64,000 nt of DNA from Pomacea canaliculata (GCF_003073045.1 NC_037596.1:7273416-7337415), one strand, 5' to 3'; shown: positions 1 to 13,144, numbered from the stretch's first letter. Notes: generated by a model not told the origin, from the letters alone. Numbers and translations are program-made.

Positions 1-86
1 AAAATAAATGTAACTCTTCTACCTATTATTCAACCCTTGCATCTAGCATATATAGTGTTGCCATAAAAAAAAACAATTCAGTGGAC

Positions 87-3000
87 TCATTTGGGTTCAG
101 GGTTGAGCTGGTGATAAAAGAAGGGGCCTCTGCTTTGCATCTGCAGTGTCATAGGCATGGTCATCTGCAGTTGGGCAGGCATCATCTGTGCCTGCAGGAC
201 ATGCATCTGTTGCACCTGCACTTGCGATGGGTTTTGTTGCTGGTTTAAAGTAGGAGTTGGGGTCTGGGACTGAGAGGGATGTGACTGACCTTGCTGTTGC
301 TGTTGTTGCTGCGTCTGCTGTGTCTGGGTCTGTGCCTGCGTCTGCTGCTGCGATGCCTGGTGGGAAGTCTGTGACAGATCTTTCTCTATGGAGCTGCTGG
401 CTGCTCGGATGATGGCAAGGTCCTCATCAATCCCACTGTGCTTGGCCTTGTGCTTGTTCAGGTGTGCTGTCTGCGCAAAGGTTTTGCCACAGATGTGGCA
501 GTCAAAAGGTCGTTCACCGGTGTGGGTGCGCATGTGCCGCTGCAAGGCACTCATGTAGCGGAACTCCTTTTGGCAGACGTCACACATCTGAGTTGCTTTG
601 TTTAACTTTACACGCAGACCTTGGGATGGGGAGTGGGTCTGTGAGCTGCTTGACTTAGTGCCTTCATTATTCGCTGAAGAGGATGACAATGCAGTCGCTT
701 GTCCTGCTAATTCAGACTTCTTTGATTTTTTACGTTTACTCTCTCCTGGCAAATGGCTTGAAGTCTGCTGGAAGGTCTGGTACTGGGGGATCCCTGGAGG
801 CACAGGAACTGACGGTGGGGGTACCATGGTTGGCAGGGTTGGGGGAATGACCTGTATTGCTGTGTGGAAAGGGCTGCTCGTTGGTGATATGGTGGAGAAT
901 GCAGACTGCAGAGATGTACTTTGAGATAACGACGATGAGTTGAAAGTCATGGCAGAAATAGGGGTGGGTGATAATGGGGTTAGAACTGTAGGTGGGGAGC
1001 CTGTCTGACAAGATGTGCTAGTGGTCTTTGTCTTTTTGTTTTTGCGCTTGCTGTTGCCAGAGGTGTGCTTGGGCACATAGGGTACCCCTTTACAGCTGGT
1101 CTTCTGGTGGGTCTGCACATGTGACAGCTGCGAAAAACCACGGCCACAAGCAGGACACTTGAACGGTTTCTCACCTGTTTTAAAACCGAAGGATGCACGT
1201 TTGTCTATATCTCAAGCACCTGTTACAGTATGGTTGTTACTTGCATCAGTGAAACACAGAGACCAATAAACTGTTAGAACATTGATAGCACATTGAGATG
1301 TATTATAGTAAAGTCAAGACAACAAAACAGAGAGTAAATCAACTATAAATCACTACGTAATCTGAAATATCTCTCATTTAAGTCAGTCTTTAAATATGCT
1401 TACTTGCTGCGGAAGGAGATGGTTGGGGTCTGCCTTCCACATGCCATGCCCTTGAGAGAGTGAACCACTTACAGTTCATCACCCTACAGCTTCTACTAAG
1501 CTATGGGACCCTCAGTCTTCCTATTTGCAGCTATTGCCAGGAGAAAAAAAAAGCCCTGCTTCATAAGACATTGACCAAACCTGTATGCGTACGTTGATGA
1601 CGTTTCAGCTCACTGGCAAAGACGAACTCTTTGCCACATTCTTCACATTCCAATACACGCCGCCGCTTGGAGGTGTGCACTTTTGTATGTGCCAAGAGGC
1701 TCTCATAGCTGGTGAATTGCATTTCACAGATACTGCACTGTGGGATGTTCTTTGGCAAATGTGTTCGACGATGGGCGGCCAAATGGGTTGCCTGGGAAAA
1801 TGCTCGACCACATTGATCACACCCATATGGTTTTTCACCTGGAGAAAAGTCAAGAGAATTTTGAAAATGTGTGCACTACAAAGTGGATTTTTATGTGAAC
1901 CCTTACTCTGTATAAAAAGCCACATGGGCTTAGAATGTAAAGAGTCTTAAAGAGACTTGTGTATGTGATTTTAAGGAGCCGAGACCTTAAACCAACACAA
2001 AAGAAGCCAAAAAGGGAGAAGCCGACTAATAAGAAAACAAAACAGTGATGAAGGTCCCATAGCGAAATTGCTGCAGGTTCAGTGAAATGTAAGTGGTTCA
2101 ACATGGCATTTGGAAGGCAGAGCCCAACCCTCTCCTTCCATGACCTTTCACCCTTCAGGTACTCATTGCTGCTGAGTGGGCAGGGGAAGTTTTCCAGGCG
2201 CTGGAGCAAGCAATCCTAAAATCACCAACTTTTCAGCAAGATAGAGCATACTTTCCAAATACACAAACAATGAGAAAACTGCAAACTGTTTTATCAGAAA
2301 AAATGAGAGGTGTTCTATGATCACTTAAAGGAAAAAGTAAAAGAAATAAACCTGTATGGACGCGCTGGTGACGACGCAGATCAAAGGGATAAGAGAACTC
2401 CTTGCCACACTCTTCACACTCCAACTTTTTCAATTTGGGTTTGGGTGTCCTAGGCTGGCGGGGCTGTTTGGGGCCTTTTGGCTTAGAAGCCCGAGAACCG
2501 TATTTGGAGAACCACTTCCTCATCGTTGACAGGGTCTCTGCCTTGGCCACAGTAGATCCTCCATCAGTGTTGGCGTAACTGGTGAACCACTTTTTCTTAA
2601 GAGCTGGCTGCCCGGAAGTGCCATTTTCTCCTCCGTTGCTTGTGCCACTGGATGAGGAGGTGTCTGTGGAGTCATCTTTGGCATGTCCTCCATCATTTCC
2701 TTCATGCAAAAAAACAGTTGCAGCATCTTGCTGTTGATGTGACTGTTGCTGCGATGCTTGCTGCTGCTGAGCTTGCTGCTGTTGCTGCTGTTGTTGTTGG
2801 AGATGCTGCTGGATGGCAAAGTTGATACTACCTTTTTCTGATTTGACTGAGGCAAAGGATGGTGTATTCTCAGAATACAAGTTTGCAAAGTAAGGACTTG
2901 GGAAATGAGAGGACGGCATTGGCGGGAGTCGAGATGAAAATACATTATCAGCTGTGTTGATGGTTGACATAGCTGGGATGCGAGTGAAGTTTGGATCCAT
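87..3000 (-). CDS. C2H2 zinc-finger protein with polyglutamine tracts, 3 coding exons
   Basis: Likely a nuclear DNA-binding transcription regulator; I do not recognise the orthologue. Coding exons (minus): 2352-3000, 1581-1838, 87-1174, all GT-AG and frame-consistent, giving 664 residues from ATG at 3000 (MDPNFTRIPAM) to TGA at 87-89. There are seven fingers: ~194-216 (ECEECGKEFSYPFDLRRHQR), ~220-244, ~250-271, ~280-302, ~305-328, ~499-521 and ~527-549. Two introns fall inside the HTG-E(K/R)P linker, a common position in such genes. Finger 5 ends H-x4-C instead of H-x3-H. Finger 3 is separated from its neighbours by basic KRRR-type linkers. Glutamine-rich stretches flank the fingers (~residues 66-95 and the last 100), and Ser/Pro/Thr-rich sequence fills 340-495. 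This layout suits an activator with disordered interaction regions (inference). A non-coding first exon probably lies at 4957-~5060. Confidence 0.88.
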
Positions 3001-4956
3001 GGCCTCTATGGAAAATATAGTTCCAATAATTCTGCTGCCACAATCTTGTTCAAGCTGTCCCTTGAAAGATTTTTTCTTGTTAATTGGTATATGATATTCT
3101 TCTTGCCAAATTAATCTCTGGCACTTCTAGAAGTTAAGATGCAATGTGTAATTCTGATCTTCAAGAGTATCTGGAAAATTAAAACTAACCCTGAAGGTTC
3201 TCAAACAGCAAGTAGAGTTGTCCAAGCCTTTTCTTTGGTCTGGTTCATTTTTTACACAAATTTGCACTATGCTCTCTGTCATTCTCACTAAAGAGTTCCT
3301 TAGTGCACATCTTAAACATTTTGATATGTTTCTTTTTGTATTCTTCTCACAGCTCTCACTCAAAGACAATGACAAGCAGAAAATGATGCATGAGCAGATA
3401 AAGACATGCACACCTCTTGTTATATACACAGGCAACCAATTCCAATATTCTTATCTTGAAAATAGACTTTCACAACAATTTTAACAATTCATATAGCAAT
3501 ATGACCTATAAACTTATGTCAGTTTGGAAATTTTTTTTAGTTTATGTATTACCTGCTTCAGAAAAATGAAAAGGAATTAATTCATAAATTATTTCTATAG
3601 CATTTTAGACCACAAAACTTCTAGGTATTGATTACAGCCATGTCATCATTCACACACTATTATTTTAGCACCATTATGAATGGCACAAAAAATGCCATTA
3701 AAATTAAACTTTTAATTATTCACTTGCTTCTGCTCTTTCTGTGCCAATGCAATTTTATGTTTGCTACTGTATTCCATTAAATCAGTTTCTTAATTAGAGC
3801 TAAAAGTCCAGCCTGTCAGTGTCCATACTAACTTCAAAAATACAGGCACTTTCTATGGTTTAAAAAATTTACGATTAATATCAGCCCTAATCATGACATT
3901 TGTATCCACCAGTTTCCTTCTTCATGAGACTTCTGGAATGTCATATATAGAAAAGAACTCCTCTTTGGGAAAAACAAAAAGAGTTTGTTATGAAGCTTTA
4001 AAAGAAACTTGTGTAATCTCTACACTGCCAGGAACCTTTCTTCCCTTTTTCTCCTACAATCTTGTAATACAGAACACCAGCACCATTTCATTCTGAAATA
4101 AAATGTACAAAACTCAAAACTCAAATACATCTGCACATGCAATAATGTTTCAAAACATATTTGAAGGCAGAATTTACATCTCATTTCTCTAAGCCCTCAA
4201 TCATGTTTCTTCCAACAGTCCATTAAAGTAAAATTGAAAAAAAAAAAAAAGTTTTATTATACACAGCATCTTTAGCTAATAGCCCTAAATGATCAATTAA
4301 ATTTTTAATTACAGTAGCTAGTAACAACATTGTTTTATTAACATTATATTTAATTATGTTACATGTAACTGAGTAAAAGTAAAACATATGACACAAAAAC
4401 ACAAAGGTTTATAATGCTGTGAACGCTCAAGAAAAGACCTATTTGAAACCATAAATATCTAAAATATGTAATAAAATACAATAAGAGTACAATTTTAAAA
4501 TAAACTGTATGATAAACAGGTTTAGAGTTTATAATATTTTTTCGGTGCCTTTCAAATGTTTGTTGTTATATTTGCAGCAAACTGTAAAACTTACTTTGAT
4601 ATAGCTTTCAAAAAGAGTCGAAAATAATTTACAGAAAATTGTCCACATCTTTCCCAAAACTGTCATTATCTAGACAATGATTTGCTTTGGTCTCACATTG
4701 CAATGTCACAACATTATTTAATGGTTCCCAAACTATGCTTAAACTAATTTATGATGCTCTACGTTTCTTCCCTCTATTCTCGTGAGTAAAAAAACACAGA
4801 AATTACATGATATGAAAGTTAGTCGTCTGCCTCCTTCGGGGAAAAAACGACAATATAGTTGCCTCCCCTACAGAGGACGTGACGATTTTCTACCTTAATA
4901 TTCCCGAATAAGCAAACAGTTATGCAAGACAAAAACGAAATGTAAGATTTTCTTAC

Positions 4957-5062
4957 CTCTGCAACACGGAGAAGGCTGTAGACTTAAGTCTATACGCGAT
5001 ATAACTACTTTCTAACGCTTTGTTTATTCGCTTTCTGTAATCTTAAAAACCGGAAACAGGCA
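4957..5062 (-). promoter_or_regulatory. Probable non-coding first exon and promoter of the zinc-finger gene
   Basis: On the minus strand the sequence reads GCAGAG|GTAAGA with the donor at 4951-4956. The coding exon at 3000 is preceded by a matching acceptor (TTTTCCATAG, exon from 3005). An ETS-like CCGGAA lies at about 5051. The transcription start is not visible, so the upstream limit is arbitrary. The intervening intron (3006-4956) is AT-rich and I see no gene in it. Confidence 0.45.
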
Positions 5063-5857
5063 GCGGTTAACGCTAAATAGAAGTTGAACTGTTTGAAGAT
5101 TGGATATTATAGGAATACAGTCTCAATGTCTTAGTTATTACGTGTAGAACTTGTTTATAATTGTTTTATAGCAGACCTTTACATAATGAGATTAAAACAC
5201 GGATTGTGACAGGAAATGAGATAAAGCATTACGACTTCAGGCAATACATTTTCTTCAAGAATGTAAGGGAAATAAAAATCTTGTTACAATTAAGCCAGTG
5301 AAAAATATATTTCGTAGACTTCAAATTGCTAATAAAAAGTATAGTAGCACACAAGAATTGTCTAAAAATTGGCCTGAATGACGCTGAAACTTGCACTTTT
5401 GAAATGTTCAGTTCACAAAAGCCATAACCAAATAAGTCACAGACCTAAATGAAGTTCCGTGAATTAATTATGATAAGCATATACGCGTGCACACACGCAT
5501 GCACTGGCATATTATATCAAGAAAAGTGGAAGATGACACCACATCGGAGACCTCTAGGTCCATTATTCCATTATAACCGTTGCATCAATAAATCCCTTCT
5601 TTGTCCGCTATCGTGAGTTATTCCTTGTATGGTCATTATTCTCTTTGGATTGTTTCCAATGGATTGTATAAAATCGAAGAATGTCGATCATTGCCTCACC
5701 TCATAGGAAAAACTGATAGTTGTTACTACTAGCTAGAAATGTGTAGAGATACAATATATCTGTATAATTTACTGTCATTGTGTATTTTCCATGTAACACT
5801 GGTGTATATCTTCCATGTAACACTGATTTTTTTAATGATTATTAATATAAGGTATCC
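5063..5857. other. Intergenic, nothing recognised
   Basis: AT-rich sequence with no conserved coding exon on either strand. The short direct repeat of a CCATGTAACACTG motif (about 5790 and 5812) is the only structure noticed. Confidence 0.5.
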
Positions 5858-5865
5858 CCAATAAA

Positions 5866-6810
5866 CAGGATGTATGTCTCTCACTGCTCGGTGTGTTGAC
5901 AGCCAGAGACACCACGTGTCTCGCACGCCAGTAACCGCAGTATGTGCGGGAGCATTTGAAAAACGAAGATGGACGTACCCAGCCTTATTTGAAATTTTTT
6001 ACATTTTGCGAAGCCACAAAATGTGGGTATAGTTTCAAATGCAAGAATGGGTGCGGGCAGCACGAAAAAGTACTTTTGAGAGATGTCTTTGTCACAGAAA
6101 TGTCAGTGAACTGGACAAATACCCACGGTGCCAAGCAGTGCTGCGGTTGAAGGACGGCTGCGCACTAGGGTGACAGACAGCAACTTTTCAATTCCATGAA
6201 GGACTAAAAAGAATGTAGATTTGTTTTAAGGTTACTTTTTAAATATACGCAGCCTAAAGTGGTGACTTTAATCAACGTTTAAAACGTACAAGCATGGCCA
6301 CTGATAAGAAAACTTGCATAAGCCGCTCAAGATTTCTAGAGATATAAAAAATCAGACATGGTACCCCCGACTCAGTGTGAATTGCAATTGCATATTCTCA
6401 AATGCATCACTTGCATTTCTAAACAAAATTGCAAAAATTGTACTGCTGTAGCACAAGCCAATCTTGAGAAATTTTATGACTGGATGTCAAAACGACAAAC
6501 AGAGGAAATTCAAGCTTAAAGATTTAAAATATAATATATCTTGTATCAGATCATTTTTGAGTCTACATTACATCCTACTATATAATTAAAGTCTATGTAT
6601 GAACTATACCACCCTATCAGCTTTTGGAAACAGTTTGGTTCCTAGTGTCAGTAAATTAGATTAAGCAGTGTTTTACTTGGGATTGGGTGCGATAGTATAA
6701 AAACCTTGTAAAGCAAGTATACAGCTAGTGAAAAAGAAGCTGTAAGCTGTAGGTAGCCGGCTACATGAAAAAAAGTAGCTGTTAGCCTACAAATTACTTG
6801 CCCATCCCTG
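5866..6810 (-). mobile_element. Non-autonomous hAT-type DNA transposon, full length with target duplication
   Basis: The right end reads GCCCATCCCTG, the reverse complement of a hAT-like CAGGGATGGGC terminus. It is followed by CCAATAAA (6811-6818). The same 8 bp precede CAGG at the left end (5858-5865), as expected for an 8-bp hAT target-site duplication. Subterminal copies of TGTAGCCGGCTAC-like palindromes lie at 6745-6800. The body matches, in inverted orientation, the element at 48210-53126. Shared blocks include the sequences at 6230-6260 and 52440-52475, at 5985-6050 and 52595-52630, and the TAAAACACTGCTTAATCTAA block. The two left-end regions differ, so the family is heterogeneous at one end. 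No intact transposase was recognised. Confidence 0.75.
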
Positions 6811-6818
6811 CCAATAAA

Positions 6819-8080
6819 TAACCCAGCCAAACTCAAAATTCTTTTGTTTTTAGCTAAGCTTGGCCGAATCTCGCTTGTTTGCTGGGAAATGGGGTACGTA
6901 AGATGTCATGTAGCGTAAAATAAGAACTGTTGCATATGCTGTATAGGCAGATGTATCTTTTGGACGAGACATATTCCTGCATAGCACTTTCAACAGATAT
7001 GGTCATGTAATCAATAACTGTGTGACATAGTCTCGTTTGACCCATGCAAGAAAGGTTTTCCATGTTCACTGAACAATTTATGGCCCATTTGATCGTCAAG
7101 GTCCAGTGCCTGGAAAGGCGCATCTCTCTGGAGTCAAATATTAGTTCGCCAGACATCTGGAGGCATTCTACTCTGCCCCGTGACTGCACGAACAACTTTA
7201 CCAGTGGTTTAAAATTTATTTGTTTATTTTTTAATACCTTGCTTTTTTAATACTTATTTGTATAGAAATTTTGATGATAAAACATTTTCTACCATAATAA
7301 ACTTTAGTAAACGACAAATCATGTTAGTTTTTTTGCAAATATAGACAATTATTGCATTTTGACATTCATTATTAATCCAGACACACAAAAAATCCTACTA
7401 ATAATATACGAAAGAACGTAGACATAAGGACATCTAAACCTAATCACCAACAGACAAGTCAATACATTGCATGCCATGACAGGTGATGTTCGCTACTAGA
7501 TTTTCAGACACCAGAAGAAATCTACATTCCCATTGCCATTGGCGCTCTGCTCGTTGCCTTGCATGCCAAGGAATCAAACAACCATTGGCCTTCCAGTGAT
7601 TTTTATTCTTTATTCCTTGTTAAATATTGACCTTCCATAGTAAACTAATCATTTTGTGCAATCATCAACACAAGCACTTATTGGTGATATCTTACGTTCA
7701 AGCCAAAGCTATAAAGCTCAACTAACATTGCACATACAAACTTTCTCAAACCAATACACAACTCCATTTTGATACTGCTTCAATTTTCCTTTTTTTCGAG
7801 TTCCATATTATACCTTTTTTTTTTAAATTAGACTCATACTCTAGTCTTAAAAAACACAAAGGTAACGTAAATGATATAATAAAGCGGGGTTATCTTGTGT
7901 TTGTGGTATACTTTAGTAGCTTATTTATTCATTAATATCAGTTTACAAGACGTTTGCTAGTATTTAATCCTTTACATATGTGCTGTACGTTTAGTGGTCA
8001 AACAGGGATTAACACGCACACACAGTCCCGACATAAGACCACAATGACAAATCGAGCGTTGTATGTTTTGACCGTTGACG
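6819..8080. other. Intergenic, nothing recognised
   Basis: AT-rich stretch between the hAT copy and the 3' end of the tetraspanin gene. No conserved coding exon was recognised. It probably includes the tetraspanin 3' untranslated region next to 8081. Confidence 0.4.
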
Positions 8081-11000
8081 TTAGTGGACGTTGTGACGCC
8101 CTCTGACCCTTGAGATCACTCCAGTGTAGCGTGCTTGAAGTACTTGGCTGTGTTGTCTCCACAACACATGCAGCAGGATGTCAAGGATAAGCAATATCTG
8201 GGTAGCAGATAGGGATAAATAATTATTGAGAAGTTTGCGACAGTGTTAGTGATGGAAGAGAGAGTGTGTGTCGCGAAGGAAGAGGGTGGGAGAGAGACAA
8301 GGGCATGAGATTTAGGGCATGATACTAAAGGATCACATACAAATACAGCTAATTATTGATTACGTAACAGGAACTTAATGAACGAAAACAAAATTTACTT
8401 TAGAAAGATGTAACTGAGGGTCCAGCAACTTGTCGAGTACTGGGGCAAAGCCGAAAACTGACCTAGGGCATACACTAAAAAGCATACAACCTCTCTCTCT
8501 CTCTCACACACACACACAGTGAGAATGTAAGTGGGGAGGACAAAACACTAAATCTTTGAGATAGCAGATAGACAAGTAGATGGAGAGATACATAGAAAGA
8601 CGAGCTGCAAGCAACGTCGTCCCTACCTCGATGATGATAATGCTAATGCCCACGCCGATAGAAGTGTTCTGGAAGACCTTGATTTTATTCGCGATGACCT
8701 TCTGGCATCCCTACAATTGTCATTGTCGCCATGATATCACCACCACAGTAGAATGACATGGGAACCCAACACAAATAAAACTGATTACTCAATTGAATTT
8801 TTTTATCTTGGCGTTCCCAAATTAATGAAATTTATTACACAATTGTAAAAAAAGAGACGGGCCTTATCAGTAGCCAATGATGACAAAATTAAATAGCAGG
8901 CGACGTACGCGATCACTATAAACTGATTGAACCTAATATATTTACTTTTGCATGCTTGACTGTTTCTCCAAATTTCATCAAAGAAATAATTTTCGACAAG
9001 AAGTAGGATTTCATACGGCAATGTGGAGGGTTAACGGCTTTTATCACAGTAAGGATTTTATGCAACACCTTCATCTGAAATGATTTTCAAGATAATTGAA
9101 AATATCAGTGGTTGACAAAGTTAAGGATATTACAATTTTGGGAGATGAGCACCTGAGTAACTCTGGCCAGTAACACCACCATAGCTATACTCACTCTAAC
9201 ATAGCTATGGTGTACGATTCTTTCTCTCTTTGAGAAGCTGTCCATATAAAACATTTTGCATGTCACATAACGTTTTGTGCACGTCACTACTCGCCTGCGT
9301 GTATGCGGTCCCGTTTGTGTGGCCGAGCAGACAGTCCTTGGCGACCTCGTAGTTTCTCTGGGTGATGTGTTCTTGGTGCACACCTTTACAACATGTTAGA
9401 GGAAGCTTCGCTTTGCCATGGATGTCACCTGCCTTTCGCTTTTTTTCGTCGGGGAACCACGGAATAATGGGGTCATTCGAACTCATATCGAAGTCCTTGT
9501 CCCCGGCCAAGCCGCAGCATTGATGCTGGTTAAGAGAATAACATTCTTTTTTTTAAAAATCATTTCAGTGTTTCCGCAGGAATGACAAAGGTAACTCCTG
9601 GTAACTAAGAAGATTGAGTTTGAGAGTAAAAGGTTGCACGTTCGAGGGTCGAGTGGAAATCCTCCGCTCAATGCTCTTAAAGTACTTAAAAATAATTTTG
9701 TTTTCAGGTTAGCCTTTAAATAATCATTCACTTACCATAGAGAAAAGTACACTGATGGCCTTTGACCTCGCGTCTTCGTTGGTCTCATTGTAGCCTTTAA
9801 AGACATTCATGAGCGTATTGTCCAGTGATTGCATGGCCTAAAGTGTCCACCCCTTTCCCTCCGTTTAATAAAACAGATTAGGAAAAGGAACGTCTGTTAT
9901 GGCGATTACAAGATATTGTGATACATCTACCCACGATAAGTAAACACAATTAATGCTGCCAAGAATAAGTTTCATACGGTGAACAAAATGAAAATTTCTG
10001 ATCAGACCATGTACATGATATAAACGCTATAAGAATGAAAAATTGTAACTTGCAAACATAAATACTATAGGAGCAAAAGACATTTCTCTTTAACTCTTTG
10101 TTTCTGATATGCGGTGCTATGGAAATCAACATTTAAAGAGTTGTGGTGTAGGCATAAGAATGAAATATGTGTAGGTGCTGATAAATATTAGTCATGTTAA
10201 GTTGAAAAGAGTTTGAAAAATTGACAGTGAAGTTGACAAGACGAAAAGATGTAATGGCAATGATGGTAACGTTGTAAGTTGTTAAAGTAATGGAAGTTAC
10301 AGATGTTTTGGTAGCGCTGATAGTTTGAATAGGATAAGTTACAGTCATTCTGTCAAATAAAAGTACTGTAAATTAGTACAGTTAAAAAGAAATATGCTAA
10401 GACTGTGAGTATTTTCGTTTATAGTATTTCTAAACGAGTGCATTATGCTTAGTGATGGTGATGCTAGAAGAGTAACGTATTACAGATTACAGTAATGTTA
10501 AGAATATGACGAACTGTAACAGGTTACAATAAAGCTGAAAGAACGCATGTAAGTCGGTGTATTGTGAATTGGTGTAATGTTGAAAGAGCGCACGTTACGG
10601 CAATGCCAGGTGACGTATTCTAGGTTACAGTGATGTTTACAAGTGACGTATTGTAAGTTAAAACTGAAAGAGCGAAATACGACCTTTAAACCCTTCGTCC
10701 CGATGAGTATGATGGTGGTGAGCTCGGCAATGACGGCCACTATGACGAGAAAAGTGTACTGCAAAGGGACAAAACTATGGATTTGTGATTTAAATTCACA
10801 TATCTAAACAAATATTAATCTTGATTATAGAATGAGGATGTGAGAGAGGCTGATGGGTGTGCGTGTGCTGATTGAGCATTTATTGCCACTTGTGTGAGGG
10901 ACAACGCATATTAAAAGCGCAGATATGTTGGTAAAACAAAAAACAACCATGAATAAGCTGATAATTTTTTTCGGTTAAAATAATTCTATTGGATACTTTT

Positions 11001-12209
11001 CAACGAGGGTTTGATGCCCTATGCCTCGGACCCCGCGAAAAGTATTTGTCAAAGGGATAATCAGATTGTTTTTGTCACTGAAATACACAAGAGGTTTTTT
11101 TTTTTTTTTTTTGAGGAACACTCAAATCACGTTTGTAAGTGGGACACAAATCATTTGATCACTAGGGTTCGCTGAGGTTGCATTTGTCAGTGGGACTTTC
11201 TTAGTGGGACACTGAGATTGCGTCTGTCCGTGGGACACACTGGTGTTGCGCACTCACGATCACACACACATACATCCTGAATCTTCCCTCCTCACGTACC
11301 AGTGTGAGAAGAAGGCGCACCTCACACATGGCCCCCACCATACCGAGCAGCGCCATGAAGAGGATAAAGGCGCCGAAGACGATGACGCTCGTGGCGACAG
11401 TCTCACCGGCGTAAGCAACGTTGAAGCCTTTTCCTTCCACACTTTGAAAGGCGTCCCTGACGCTGTTCCACCTTATCTTGAACATCAGCCCAAGCACCAA
11501 CAGTATCACTCCAATTACCTGCCGTGGAAAACGAAGTAAACGGTTGGTAGGACTGAAACAATAAAGTGTTATTGGTGCTTTCGACTTCGAAATGAATGCG
11601 AGTCTGTGGATTGACAAACCTTGCTTCAAGAAAGTTTCCCGAACAGTCACAGAGAGAGAGAGAGAGAGCAACAAAAGATAGATATATTTACAGAAACACT
11701 TTAGTATCGAATAATACTAGCCACCTTTGAACCAGCTCAGTAAGATTTTCTTTAATGAACTCGCTTAAAAGGTGAGATTCGGAAAGACTATAAGTCTATG
11801 ACCTCCCTAATAAAAATAGCTTTATCACTTTATCAATAAATATTTTAATCATAATAGGTATATTATAATTTGCTGGTTCAAGACTAGCATGAAAATTTTG
11901 AAGAAATGTGAAGATGAAAAAGCAGAAAAGAGAGGAAATGAGCAGTCATCACAGAAGAAAACCTAATCCAAAATAAATGAGGGCTTTACTACATCAACCC
12001 TCACAACCGTGAGGTTACAGGTCCTTTTTCTGTATATATATATATACACACACACACAGAAAGAGAGATGGTAGCAGGAAAAATATACAGACATGTAGAA
12101 ACAAGAGTCTTCCCGAGAACGGCAGATGGGTGGATGAGTATGGGCGCCAACTGACCATGAATACTATGTTGAGGACGACGAGGATGGCTTTGTAGAAGTT
12201 GACAGCCAT
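8081..12209 (-). CDS. Tetraspanin, 7 coding exons
   Basis: Four-pass membrane organiser that assembles partner receptors and integrins into membrane microdomains. Coding exons (minus): 12156-12209, 11300-11518, 10684-10758, 9736-9837, ~9253-9525, 8627-8710, 8081-8197. All junctions are phase 0, giving about 307 residues. It starts MAVNFYKAILVVLNIVFM. TM1 spans exons 1-2, TM2 is VIVFGAFILFMALLGMVGAM, TM3 is YTFLVIVAVIAELTTIILI, and TM4 is VGISIIIIEILLILDILLHV across the last junction. The large extracellular loop holds the family hallmark CCG (HQCCGLAGD), then LTCCKG, DCLLG, TLCDM and GC before TM4. Weak points: the exon 5 donor (GTTTTA) is poor, and the last exon also has an open second frame ending in a Cys-rich CCMCCGD tail. 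The family call is firm; the subfamily is unknown. Confidence 0.85.
8492..8518. repeat. CT/CA microsatellite
   Basis: A run of CT dinucleotides passes directly into a run of CA dinucleotides, within the last intron of the tetraspanin gene. Confidence 0.9.
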
Positions 12210-12423
12210 GGCTGATGGCTGGCCAAAGCCGCGATAAGCGTACGTCACATACACACACAGTACATACACCTGGTGTCGTGGAACTTTACAGTCAGAGTGA
12301 GCTGTCTCTGCAACTGACAAGTGCACTCACAATTAACAGACACGCCAGGTAGATTGACTCAAAGAGCAAAAGAAAGAAATGGGGAAAAAAGAGAAAGATT
12401 TCTGCATTTAAAAATAGGCTTAC

Positions 12424-12620
12424 TAACCGTCTAGCTGGTAACTGTCAGTAACTATCGCACGAGAATGTGATTTTCTCTGCGAGCAGACGACGGCAGGCGC
12501 TTCGCAACCGTTGAAATTGCGTCAGCGAAAGGCAATCACTGAAAGGCGACGCTGCAACGTCGTGACGTCATCACAATCGCAGCCGAGCTCGTTCTGCAGT
12601 CTTGTTTTCGTCACCAGCCT
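12424..12620 (-). promoter_or_regulatory. Probable tetraspanin promoter and non-coding first exon, with CRE
   Basis: A local GC-richer island contains a perfect palindromic cAMP-response element TGACGTCA at 12563-12570. On the minus strand a good donor GTAAGC occurs at 12418-12423, about 210 bp upstream of the start codon. A pyrimidine-poor but usable acceptor (TTGTCAGTTGCAG) lies between them. This fits a non-coding first exon spliced to the exon carrying ATG 12209. The transcription start is not determined. Confidence 0.4.
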
Positions 12621-12955
12621 ATCGTTCCTGCGTCATCATTCATTTTCTGTTATCACATACTGTTATACCCAATGTGTGTGAGTTTGAGTGTGCGTGTGTG
12701 CGTGTGTGTCTTACGGACCAAATGATCGAGATAACAATTATACACAATTAGCAGCGTGTACACTACATGTTATGTGATGGCAAAGAAAAAAGAGAGAGTT
12801 TGAATTTATTGAACAGGCTTAAACTCTCGAGTCGGAAGTGAGCAACAACAACAATCATCGTTACTCATCAAACTCAAAAAATAGAGCAAATAAAATAAAA
12901 TTAACAAAAAACATCATCATATCATCATCCATTAGAACGTCAACACCAGGTGAGA

Positions 12956-13144
12956 TAGGGGGGGGGGGAATTGGTGTTTTACGCCGTGTCAGCAACTGAG
13001 GCTATATTACGGCAAGCAGCCAGCCTTGTAAACAGATGACAAGTGCAGAGAAAGATCAGCGTGCCCGAGACGAGAAATGAACTCAGGGCAGCCATCCTTC
13101 ACTGTATTGGTGACAGCGCTAACCGTTGCGCCACCGGACCGCTC
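12956..13144 (-). mobile_element. tRNA-derived SINE with 15-bp target duplication
   Basis: Read on the minus strand, the head is tRNA-like: TGGCGCAACGGTTAGCGC is an A-box and GAGTTCATTTC a degenerate B-box about 40 nt later. The body follows, and the element ends in a run of C (G on the plus strand, 12960-12968). The 15-bp direct repeat CAACACCAGGTGAGA flanks it at 12941-12955 and 13145-13159, the mark of LINE-driven retroposition. A truncated relative lies at 26850-26957. Confidence 0.85.

Noticed and set aside
7508-7622. Plus-strand segment PEEIYIPIAIGALLVALHAK after a good acceptor, resembling a LAMP-type membrane tail
   Set aside because: Only one short segment; no partner exon, no cytoplasmic motif and it soon ends. 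Probably chance.
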